A stretch of 64,000 nucleotides of DNA, taken from contig JAGUCH010000002.1 of NCBI GenBank assembly GCA_019096065.1, forward strand, positions 12,501 to 76,500. The letters run 5' to 3'. Positions 44,701 to 56,700 of this stretch are shown one piece after another (the first letter of the stretch is position 1; each line of letters starts with the position of its first letter). Below the pieces are notes generated by a model. The model was not told where the DNA came from. It searched no databases and saw nothing but the letters and a program-made list of their open reading frames with translations. Source of the DNA: Paracyclopina nana (Eukaryota > Arthropoda > Copepoda > Cyclopoida > Cyclopettidae). The translations under genes were made by a program, and so were the position numbers.

Positions 44701-47700
44701 AAGTAATTTTTGCCTCATAGCTTGGTTTTTACTACTATGGGTGCGTTTTCACGTTTTTGGGCTCTAGCCAAACGCACCATGTAGTGAAGTTTTAGAGTTA
44801 GGACCAGTTTTGGACTCCTTGGGACCTAACTCATGAGGTCCAATCAGCTTTTGGACTTAGAGATGCCTCAAAGTAATTTTTGCCTCATAGCTTGGTTTTT
44901 ATTACTATGGGTGCGTTTTCGCGTTTTTCGGCTCTAGCCAAACGCACCATGTAGCAAAGTTTTTGAGTTAGGACCAGTTTTGGACTTCTTGGGACCTAAC
45001 TCATGAGGTCCAATCAGCTTTTGGACTTAAAAATGCCTCAAAGTAATTTTTGCCTCATAGCTTGGTTTTTATTACTATGGGTGCGTTTTCGCGTTTTTCG
45101 GCTCTAGCCAAACGCACCATGTAGTGAAGTTTTTGAGTTAGGACCAGTTTTGGACTCCTTGGGACCTAACTCATGAGGTCCAATCAGCTTTTGGACTTAG
45201 AGATGCCTCAAAGTAATTTTTGCCTCATAGCTTGGTTTTTATTACTATGGGTGCGTTTTCGCGTTTTTCGGCTCTAGCAAAACGCACCATGTAGCAAAGT
45301 TTTTGAGTTAGGACCAGTTTTGGACTCCTTGGGACCTAACTCATGAGGTCCAATCAGCTTTTGGACTTAAAAATGCCTCAAAGTAATTTTTGCCTCATAG
45401 CTTGGTTTTTATTACTATGGGTGCATTTTCGCGTTTTTTGGCTCTAGCCAAACGCACCATGTAGTGAAGTTTTTGAGTTAGGACCAGTTTTGGACTCCTT
45501 GGGACCTAACTCATGAGGTCCAATCAGCTTTTGGACCTTGAGATGCCTCAAAGTAATTTTTGCCTCATAGCCTTGTTTTAATACTATGGGTGCGTTTTCG
45601 CGTTTTTTGGCTCTAGCCAAACGCACCATGTAGCAAAGTTTTTGAGTTAGGACCAGTTTTGGACTCCTTGGGACCTAACTCATGAGGTCCAATCAGCTAA
45701 CTCATCTATTTCTCTATTTGATTACTAGTTTAATTTTTGTTTTGGTGCGGTTTTTAGTATGGTGCGTTATGTTGCTATTGGGTGCTTTTCGGTGCTATAC
45801 GGTGCGGTTTTTTGTATATACGATTTTCTGGCAACCTTTTTGAGCTAGGAGCGAACTCGCGTAACGTGAAAAATTGCCAGAGCGAAATTGCATTTTTTGA
45901 CAAAGGCCAAACTTTGGCCTTTGTTTCACCAAGCTTTGACTTGACTAGTCTCCTAGTGCCAAAACTAACTGAAACTAGCATATTTTATGGCAACCTTTTT
46001 TAACAAGGAGCGGAACTCGCGTAACGTGAAAAATTGCCAGAGCGAAATTGCATTTTTTGACAAAGGCCAAACTTTGGCCTTTGTTTCACCTAGTTTTGAC
46101 CTGACAAGTCTCCTAGTGCCAAAAATAACTGAAACTAGCATATTTTATGGCAACCTTTTTTAACAAGGAGCGAACTCGCGTAACGTGAAAAATTGCCAGA
46201 GCGAAATTGCATTTTTTGACAAAGGCCAAACTTTGGCCTTTGTTTCACCAAGCTTTGACTTGACTAGTCTCCTAGTGCCAAAACTAACTGAAACTAGCAT
46301 ATTTTATGGCAACCTTTTTTAACAAGGAGCGGAACTCGCGTAACGTGAAAAATTGCCAGAGCGAAATTGCATTTTTTGACAAAGGCCAAACTTTGGCCTT
46401 TGTTTCACCTAGTTTTGACCTGACAAGTCTCCTAGTGCCAAAAATAACTGAAACTAGCATATTTTATGGCAACCTTTTTTAACAAGGAGCGAACTCGCGT
46501 AACGTGAAAAATTGCCAGAGCGAAATTGCATTTTTTGACAAAGGCCAAACTTTGGCCTTTGTTTCACCAAGCTTTGACTTGACTAGTCTCCTAGTGCCAA
46601 AACTAACTGAAACTAGCATATTTAATGGCAACCTTTTTTACAAGGGAGCGAACTCGCGTAACGTGAAAAATTGCCAGAGCGAAATTGCATTTTTTGACAA
46701 AGGCCAAACTTTGGCCTTTGTTTCACCTAGTTTTGACCTGACAAGTCGCCTAGTGCCAAAAAGAACTGACACTAGCATATTTTATGGCAACCTTTTTAAC
46801 CAAGGAGCGAACTCGCGTAACGTGAAAAAGTGCCAGAGCGAAATTGCATTTTTGACAAAGGCCAAACTTTGGCCTTTGTTTCACCAAGCTTTGACTTGAC
46901 TAGTCTCCTAGTGCCAAAACTAACTGAAACTAGCATATTTTATGGCAACCTTTTTTAACAAGGAGCGGAACTCGCGTAACGTGAAAAATTGGCAGAGCAA
47001 AATTGAATTTTTGACAAAGGCCAAACTTTGGCCTTTGTTTCACCTAGTTTTGACCTGACAAGTCTCCTAGTGCCAAAAATAACTGAAACTAGCATATTTT
47101 ATGGCAACCTTTTTTAACAAGGAGCGAACTCGCGTAACGTGAAAAATTGCCAGAGCGAAATTGCATTTTTTGACAAAGGCCAAACTTTGGCCTTTGTTTC
47201 ACCAAGCTTTGACTTGACTAGTCTCCTAGTGCCAAAACTAACTGAAACTAGCATATTTTATGGCAACCTTTTTTAACAAGGAGCGGAACTCGCGTAACGT
47301 GAAAAATTGCCAGAGCGAAATTGCATTTTTTGACAAAGGCCAAACTTTGGCCATTGTTTCACCTAGTTTTGACCTGACAAGTCTCCTAGTGCCAAAAATA
47401 ACTGAAACTAGCATATTTTATGGCAACCTTTTTTAACAAGGAGCGGAACTCGCGTAACGTGAAAAATTGCCAGAGCGAAATTGCATTTTTTGACAAAGGC
47501 CAAACTTTGGCCATTGTTTCACCTAGTTTTGACCTGACTAGTCTCCTAGTGCCAAAACTAACTGAAACTAGCATATTTTATGGCAACCTTTTTTAACAAG
47601 GAGCGGAACTCGCGTAACGTGAAAAATTGCCAGAGCGAAATTGCATTTTTTGACAAAGGCCAAACTTTGGCCATTGTTTCACCTAGTTTTGACCTGACTA

Positions 47701-50700
47701 GTCTCCTAGTGCCAAAACTAACTGAAACTAGCATATTTTATGGCAACCTTTTTTAACAAGGAGCGGAACTCGCGTAACGTGAAAAATTGCCAGAGCGAAA
47801 TTGCATTTTTTGACAAAGGCCAAACTTTGGCCTTTGTTTCACCTAGTTTTGACCTGACAAGTCTCCTAGTGCCAAAACTAACTGAAACTAGCATATTTTA
47901 TGGCAACCTTTTTTAACAAGGAGCGGAACTCGCGTAACGTGAAAAATTGCCAGAGCGAAATCGCATTTTTTGACAAAGGCCAAACTTTGGCCAAACTTTG
48001 GCCTTTGTTTCACCTAGTTTTGACCTGACAAGTCTCCTAGGGCCAAAACTAACTGAAACTAGCATATTTTATGGCAAATTTTTTGAGTTAGGAGCGGAAC
48101 TCGCGTAACGTGAAAAATTGCCAGAGCGAAATTGCATTTTTTAACGAAGGCCAAACTTTGGTAAGAGGTAAGATAAAAATATGCCATCCTGGCACCCGGG
48201 AGAGCAAGTAAGAGCAGCCAATTCTGGTGGATTATCATTTTATGCTATAAGCTTGCCCACAAGAGTGTGCGAACTTTATTATTGGTCGTTGACCCCTGCG
48301 CCACTGAGCCACTGCGCCACATGAAGTTTCAAATAAAAAAAGGCATTCACATGCCCGCCAATAGCGCACGCGGACTTTATTATTGGTCATTGACCCCTGC
48401 GCCACTGAGCCACTGCGCCACATGAAATTTCAGATAATAAATGGCATCCACATGCCCACAAGGCCACATGAAGCTTCAAATAAAAATGGCATCCACATGC
48501 CTACAAGCCACAAGCGTGCGCGAACTTTATTATTGGTCGTTGACCCCTGCGCCACTGAGCCACTGCGCCACATGAAGTTTCAAATAAAAATAGCATCCAC
48601 ATGCCCACAAGCTAGCGCGAACATTATTAATGGCCATTGACCCCTGCGCCACTGAGCCACTGCGCCACATGAAGTTTCAAATAAAAACTGGCATCCACAT
48701 GCCCACAAGCAAGCGCGGACTTTAATAATGGCCATTGACCTCTGCGCCACTGAGCCACTGCGCCACATGAAGTTTCAAATAATAAATGGCATCCACATGC
48801 CCACAAGCCACAAGCGTGCACGAACTTTATTATTGGTCATTGACCCCTGCACCACTGAGCCACTGCACCACATGAAGTTTCAAATAAAAATGGCATCCAC
48901 ATGCCCACAAGGCCACAGTAAGCTTCAAATAAAAATGGCATCCACATTCCTACAAGCCACAAGCGTGCTCGAACTTTATTATTGGTCATTGACCCCTGCG
49001 CCACTGAGCCACTGCGCCACATGAAGTTTCAAATAAAAATGGCATCCACATGCCCACAAGCCACAAGCGTGCGCGAACTTTATTATTGGTCATTGACCCC
49101 TGCGCCACTGAGCCACTGCGCCACATGAGTTTCAAATAAAAATGGCATCCATATGCCCACAAGCCACAATCGCGCGCGGACTGGGCAGGCGTTAGAGGGT
49201 GCGTAGGCTAGCTATCTACTCGCGGCCATTGACCCCTGCGCCACTGAGCCACTGCGCCACCAATTGTAGGCGCAAGTCATTCTGTGTGCCTGCTCTGGGC
49301 TGGCCTGTATGGCACAAGTTTCGCGATTTCTGTGTCGCTGGACACCTGGCCACTACCGTAAAAGTCAGCAGTGTCTATGAATGAACCTGTCTGAAAAGTC
49401 ATCCAGATCAATCCAGAAGGTGAGGTAAGCCAAAAGTCCCATAAGGAAGGACTGGAAAAAGCTCTGCGACAGGTGGTACACATACTGTCGACTCATGTGA
49501 ATCACCAGCCTAATCTCACTTCTCGACTTCTTTGGGTCACCTATACATCAAGTAGTACAAAAGTTTTAAATGATTCAAGCATGTTTGCATGTGAACCTTG
49601 TCCCATTTGCACATCAGTGATGACAAATTCAATCAGTGTTCGGGGCCCCTAGTCTCCTAGTGCCAAAACTAACTGAAACTAGCATATTTTATGGCAACCT
49701 TTTTTAACAAGGAGCGGAACTCGCGTAACGTGAAAAATTGCCAGAGCGAAATTGCATTTTTTGACAAAGGCCAAACTTTGGCCTTTGTTTCACCTAGTTT
49801 TGACCTGACAAGTCTCCTAGTGCCAAAAATAACTGAAACTAGCATATTTTATGGCAACCTTTTTTAACAAGGAGCGAACTCGCGTAACGTGAAAAATTGC
49901 CAGAGCGAAATTGCATTTTTTGACAAAGGCCAAACTTTGGCCTTTGTTTCACCAAGCTTTGACTTGACTAGTCTCCTAGTGCCAAAACTAACTGAAACTA
50001 GCATATTTTATGGCAACCTTTTTTAACAAGGAGCGGAACTCGCGTAACGTGAAAAATTGCCAGAGCGAAATTGCATTTTTTGACAAAGGCCAAACTTTGG
50101 CCTTTGTTTCACCTAGTTTTGACCTGACAAGTCTCCTAGTGCCAAAAATAACTGAAACTAGCATATTTTATGGCAACCTTTTTTAACAAGGAGCGAACTC
50201 GCGTAACGTGAAAAATTGCCAGAGCGAAATTGCATTTTTTGACAAAGGCCAAACTTTGGCCTTTGTTTCACCAAGCTTTGACTTGACTAGTCTCCTAGTG
50301 CCAAAACTAACTGAAACTAGCATATTTTATGGCAACCTTTTTTAACAAGGAGCGGAACTCGCGTAACGTGAAAAATTGCCAGAGCGAAATTGCATTTTTG
50401 ACAAAGGCCAAACTTTGGCCTTTGTTTCACCTAGTTTTGACCTGACAAGTCTCCTAGTGCCAAAAATAACTGAAACTAGCATATTTTATGGCAACCTTTT
50501 TTAACAAGGAGCGAACTCGCGTAACGTGAAAAATTGCCAGAGCGAAATTGCATTTTTTGACAAAGGCCAAACTTTGGCCTTTGTTTCACCAAGCTTTGAC
50601 TTGACTAGTCTCCTAGTGCCAAAACTAACTGAAACTAGCATATTTTATGGCAACCTTTTTTAACAAGGAGCGGAACTCGCGTAACGTGAAAAATTGCCAG

Positions 50701-53700
50701 AGCGAAATTGCATTTTTTGACAAAGGCCAAACTTTGGCCTTTGTTTCACCTAGTTTTGACCTGACAAGTCTCCTAGTGCCAAAAATAACTGAAACTAGCA
50801 TATTTTATGGCAACCTTTTTTAACAAGGAGCGAACTCGCGTAACGTGAAAAATTGCCAGAGCGAAATTGCATTTTTTGACAAAGGCCAAACTTTGGCCAT
50901 TGTTTCACCTAGTTTTGACCTGACTAGTCTCCTAGTGCCAAAACTAACTGAAACTAGCATATTTTATGGCAACCTTTTTTAACAAGGAGCGGAACTCGCG
51001 TAACGTGAAAAATTGCCAGAGCGAAATTGCATTTTTTGACAAAGGCCAAACTTTGGCCTTTGTTTCACCTAGTTTTGACCTGACAAGTCTCCTAGTGCCA
51101 AAAATAACTGAAACTAGCATATTTTATGGCAACCTTTTTTAACAAGGAGCGAACTCGCGTAACGTGAAAAATTGCCAGAGCGAAATTGCATTTTTTGACA
51201 AAGGCCAAACTTTGGCCTTTGTTTCACCAAGCTTTGACTTGACTAGTCTCCTAGTGCCAAAACTAACTGAAACTAGCATATTTTATGGCAACCTTTTTTA
51301 ACAAGGAGCGGAACTCGCGTAACGTGAAAAATTGCCAGAGCGAAATTGCATTTTTTGACAAAGGCCAAACTTTGGCCTTTGTTTCACCTAGTTTTGACCT
51401 GACAAGTCTCCTAGTGCCAAAAATAACTGAAACTAGCATATTTTATGGCAACCTTTTTTAACAAGGAGCGAACTCGCGTAACGTGAAAAATTGCCAGAGC
51501 GAAATTGCATTTTTTGACAAAGGCCAAACTTTGGCCTTTGTTTCACCAAGCTTTGACTTGACTAGTCTCCTAGTGCCAAAACTAACTGAAACTAGCATAT
51601 TTTATGGCAACCTTTTTTAACAAGGAGCGGAACTCGCGTAACGTGAAAAATTGCCAGAGCGAAATTGCATTTTTTGACAAAGGCCAAACTTTGGCCTTTG
51701 TTTCACCTAGTTTTGACCTGACAAGTCTCCTAGTGCCAAAAATAACTGAAACTAGCATATTTTATGGCAACCTTTTTTAACAAGGAGCGAACTCGCGTAA
51801 CGTGAAAAATTGCCAGAGCGAAATTGCATTTTTTGACAAAGGCCAAACTTTGGCCTTTGTTTCACCAAGCTTTGACTTGACTAGTCTCCTAGTGCCAAAA
51901 CTAACTGAAACTAGCATATTTTATGGCAACCTTTTTTAACAAGGAGCGGAACTCGCGTAACGTGAAAAATTGCCAGAGCGAAATTGCATTTTTTGACAAA
52001 GGCCAAACTTTGGCCATTGTTTCACCTAGTTTTGACCTGACTAGTCTCCTAGTGCCAAAACTAACTGAAACTAGCATATTTTATGGCAACCTTTTTTAAC
52101 AAGGAGCGGAACTCGCGTAACGTGAAAAATTGCCAGAGCGAAATTGCATTTTTTGACAAAGGCCAAACTTTGGCCTTTGTTTCACCTAGTTTTGACCTGA
52201 CAAGTCTCCTAGTGCCAAAACTAACTGAAACTAGCATATTTTATGGCAACCTTTTTTAACAAGGAGCGGAACTCGCGTAACGTGAAAAATTGCCAGAGCG
52301 AAATCGCATTTTTTGACAAAGGCCAAACTTTGGCCAAACTTTGGCCTTTGTTTCACCTAGTTTTGACCTGACAAGTCTCCTAGGGCCAAAACTAACTGAA
52401 ACTAGCATATTTTATGGCAAATTTTTTGAGTTAGGAGCGGAACTCGCGTAACGTGAAAAATTGCCAGAGCGAAATTGCATTTTTTAACGAAGGCCAAACT
52501 TTGGTAAGAGGTAAGATAAAAATATGCCATCCTGGCACCCGGGAGAGCAAGTAAGAGCAGCCAATTCTGGTGGATTATCATTTTATGCTATAAGCTTGCC
52601 CACAAGAGTGTGCGAACTTTATTATTGGTCGTTGACCCCTGCGCCACTGAGCCACTGCGCCACATGAAGTTTCAAATAAAAAAAGGCATTCACATGCCCG
52701 CCAATAGCGCACGCGGACTTTATTATTGGTCATTGACCCCTGCGCCACTGAGCCACTGCGCCACATGAAATTTCAGATAATAAATGGCATCCACATGCCC
52801 ACAAGGCCACATGAAGCTTCAAATAAAAATGGCATCCACATGCCTACAAGCCACAAGCGTGCGCGAACTTTATTATTGGTCGTTGACCCCTGCGCCACTG
52901 AGCCACTGCGCCACATGAAGTTTCAAATAAAAATAGCATCCACATGCCCACAAGCGAGCGCGAACATTATTAATGGCCATTGACCCCTGCGCCACTGAGC
53001 CACTGCGCCACATGAAGTTTCAAATAAAAACTGGCATCCACATGCCCACAAGCAAGCGCGGACTTTAATAATGGCCATTGACCTCTGCGCCACTGAGCCA
53101 CTGCGCCACATGAAGTTTCAAATAATAAATGGCATCCACATGCCCACAAGCCACAAGCGTGCACGAACTTTATTATTGGTCATTGACCCCTGCACCACTG
53201 AGCCACTGCACCACATGAAGTTTCAAATAAAAATGGCATCCACATGCCCACAAGGCCACAGTAAGCTTCAAATAAAAATGGCATCCACATTCCTACAAGC
53301 CACAAGCGTGCTCGAACTTTATTATTGGTCATTGACCCCTGCGCCACTGAGCCACTGCGCCACATGAAGTTTCAAATAAAAATGGCATCCACATGCCCAC
53401 AAGCCACAAGCGTGCGCGAACTTTATTATTGGTCATTGACCCCTGCGCCACTGAGCCACTGCGCCACATGAGTTTCAAATAAAAATGGCATCCATATGCC
53501 CACAAGCCACAATCGCGCGCGGACTGGGCAGGCGTTAGAGGGTGCGTAGGCTAGCTATCTACTCGCGGCCATTGACCCCTGCGCCACTGAGCCACTGCGC
53601 CACCAATTGTAGGCGCAAGTCATTCTGTGTGCCTGCTCTGGGCTGGCCTGTATGGCACAAGTTTCGCGATTTCTGTGTCGCTGGACACCTGGCCACTACC

Positions 53701-56700
53701 GTAAAAGTCAGCAGTGTCTATGAATGAACCTGTCTGAAAAGTCATCCAGATCAATCCAGAAGGTGAGGTAAGCCAAAAGTCCCATAAGGAAGGACTGGAA
53801 AAAGCTCTGCGACAGGTGGTACACATACTGTCGACTCATGTGAATCACCAGCCTAATCTCACTTCTCGACTTCTTTGGGTCACCTATACATCAAGTAGTA
53901 CAAAAGTTTTAAATGATTCAAGCATGTTTGCATGTGAACCTTGTCCCATTTGCACATCAGTGATGACAAATTCAATCAGTGTTCGGGGCCCCTCATAGTT
54001 GATTTTGCCAGGGATGAGAATGAGGTTTTCCTTGGTCACTGCCAGAGATTTGAACTCCATTTTGCATATTTGGTCATCAAATGGGAACATTCTCAGGTTG
54101 AATGTGCATTGGTACTCGGCATAGAACCTATGTCAGTTATAAGTTTAACCCGCTTCACCTAACCGGTTTACTGAAGGAGCCAATTCACTTTGAATTTGCT
54201 CATCGGGGCAACCGGTGAGAGCAATCAGAGTTTTCTCTACCCTTGAGTGTAGATGAGGCTGTTTTCAAAGCCTTCGTATACAAAGTCCTCGGTAGCTTTA
54301 GAGGCATCAAACTTGTTTGGTTGTGCATCTTGTCGAATGGACAAGATGTGAGTGTCATCAGGGTCGACTCTCCCAGTCTTTGAGTTGCTGAAGCCTACAC
54401 AATATCAAGCATACTGAATAATTATGAATATTATGATATTCAGGTGGCTGACTTATCTTGGGAATCCACAATTCTTCCTCATCATGTTCCGAAACCAGAT
54501 TCAGGAAGGCATTTTCCCTCAGATTTTGGAATTGGAGCCGACTGTCTCTCCAGGTGATGTTGATCCGCAAAATCAGCCTTGAATACAAACAATGAAGCAA
54601 AAGGATTGGTGGGTAGGCATAGGTACCCGATCATCATGTCAATCGTGTTGATTTGGTCAAAGCTCAAAATGTCTACCCCAAATTAGACAGGCAATGGCTC
54701 ATTGACCTTGGTCCCATTCACCCAAAGCTTTGGAGCCAGACCTTTCTCATAGCCAGGAGCAAACACCACCTTTCCAAAGTGACATCAACATTGCAGCTTA
54801 TAGACATCATATGTATAATGTACCTTGAGGCAGTTTGCTTCATCTGAGCCATCGCTGCATTCCTCTTCCAGGTCACACCGGTTCTCCAGGGGAACACAAG
54901 AGCCATCATCACAAGTGAACTCGTGTTCCTTGCATGCTGTCAAAGTGAGCATCATTTCCTTATTGTAAATGTCACACATTGGATCGGTGACATTCCATAG
55001 CTTCCTTCCACTTGGATAATTTTCGTCAAGAAGGAATCCCTCCGCATGGAATTGAAGCTGGTCCAAATGCCAGCCCTTAATCGAGTCATCCTGCAGCAAT
55101 ATAGGCATCATAGAGAGAAACAAATCATGAAAGGAAAGAAGGTGGGGGTACCCATTTGATGACAGAGTTTGATGGTCCCTTCAAGTAAGGCCTTGAGAGG
55201 CCATCTCTGTGCAAGAAATAAATCCTGTCTTGCCTGCTTTCAGCGCAAAGTCCTCTTAGGGTCAGCGATTCAGAGTCTGCGTGAAACTCGCAAAGGGTGC
55301 AAAACTCCCTGTTAGTGGAAATTATACCATCCATATACAAACCAAAATTGACCTATAATTCAAAAGAGACCTTGGGCTTTGGGGTGAGCAAACCTGGGCT
55401 CCCCATTTGCCGTGTCTTCCTGAGATTCTTGTTATCACATATGAACAACTGTTGGCACCCCCTCCATCTCCAGGCTTGAAATTTATGTACTCTACAGGCT
55501 GGAGGGTTTTCATGTTCTGAAAGGCGACATTTTTGAAAATAAAAATTGTAATTTGAAGAAGTTCTTCATACAATCCACTGCCAATCGGTCTCCCTCCGCT
55601 TCATGCCTATCCACAAGGTCTTTCCGGATTGCTTGTCAGCCCCGCAAATCTCATGGAACTCATCTCCAATGTTGGCAATGAGTTCATTTTCAGTAGTGTT
55701 CAACGGCATGGCCACATACCCACCCATGGAGCGGCAAAGGACCTCTGCTGACCCTAGGGAAATTTTCTCTGGAAACATCACATAGCTCTTGGGGTATTGA
55801 TGGCTGCAGAAGTCGGCTGTGCTGATGTTTCGCAAAAACACCTTTGACATATTCCATTGGGCTGTGTTCCAGTTGAAGGCATTCCCCAATGGAGCAGCTA
55901 AAACATATGGATGGTCTCCTATGCGCACAGTCTGATATCTTTTACTACCTTTGCAGGTGAGCAAGTCTGTCACATTTGCATCAGTAAAGGGATAATTCCA
56001 GATGTTGATGTGGCTGAGCTGGCCTGAAAATGTCTGCTCAGCCTCAAAGCTTCCTCCAAGTTTGTCCTTCAAGTGTATTTTTTAGCATTTGCATGAAAGA
56101 TCTGAATTGCGCTTAACCTGATCTTGTCCCAGTATCCAAACTCCTCCAGAGGGCCAATAGTTGATCACTTGGGTAGACTGCACAACATTGTCATACTCTT
56201 TGACCCCATTGATCCACACAGTCATGCTAATGCTTGAACTGAAAGAGGTGATGAGCATTAGTAAAAGAAATTTTTTGATTGATTTTGCTTACTTGGTAAA
56301 TGATGTTACTGCTGTGCAAGCCAAATTCCAGCCAACAGATTTGGGAGTGGAGAATATTTCAATTGTAGCATCACTGAGTTGAAATGTGAAGAATCCTTGG
56401 TAGTAGACTGAAAAAGCGAATAAACTTCCCATGAAAGATTCTCTTCCTTAAAGCTAGTTTAGGATGGCAAAAATTACTCAAACTGGTACACAGGAATTTT
56501 TTCCCTCCACCAGCAAGTGGGATATCGTTGCAATAGCTCCATAACTGATTGGTTGTCCTCTGAAAAGAGACATTACAATACATATTTAGATATCGAGCTA
56601 TCCTATGGCTCAGTGGTTAGAGCGTTGGACTCTAAATCTAGCCATCTGAGGTTCGAATCCCAAACCTGTTGTTCTATATTCGAAAAGGCTTACCACGTAT

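Larger units (their letters stand above)
47600..49650. repeat. Segmental duplication, copy near TM2 (offset 4343 bp)
   Basis: From the satellite end through the inverted 102-bp array and the copied TM1 exon to 49650, this stretch equals 51943-53993 shifted by exactly 4343 bp. I saw a single base difference by eye (48613 versus 52956). At 49650 the copy stops inside the ligand-binding exon 13 sequence (GGGGCCCCT) and joins 160-bp satellite, which marks the duplication breakpoint. Confidence 0.92.

Noticed and set aside
46504-46899. 131-codon frame in the 160-bp satellite
   Set aside because: Chance openness across satellite units; neighbouring units are closed in the same frame.
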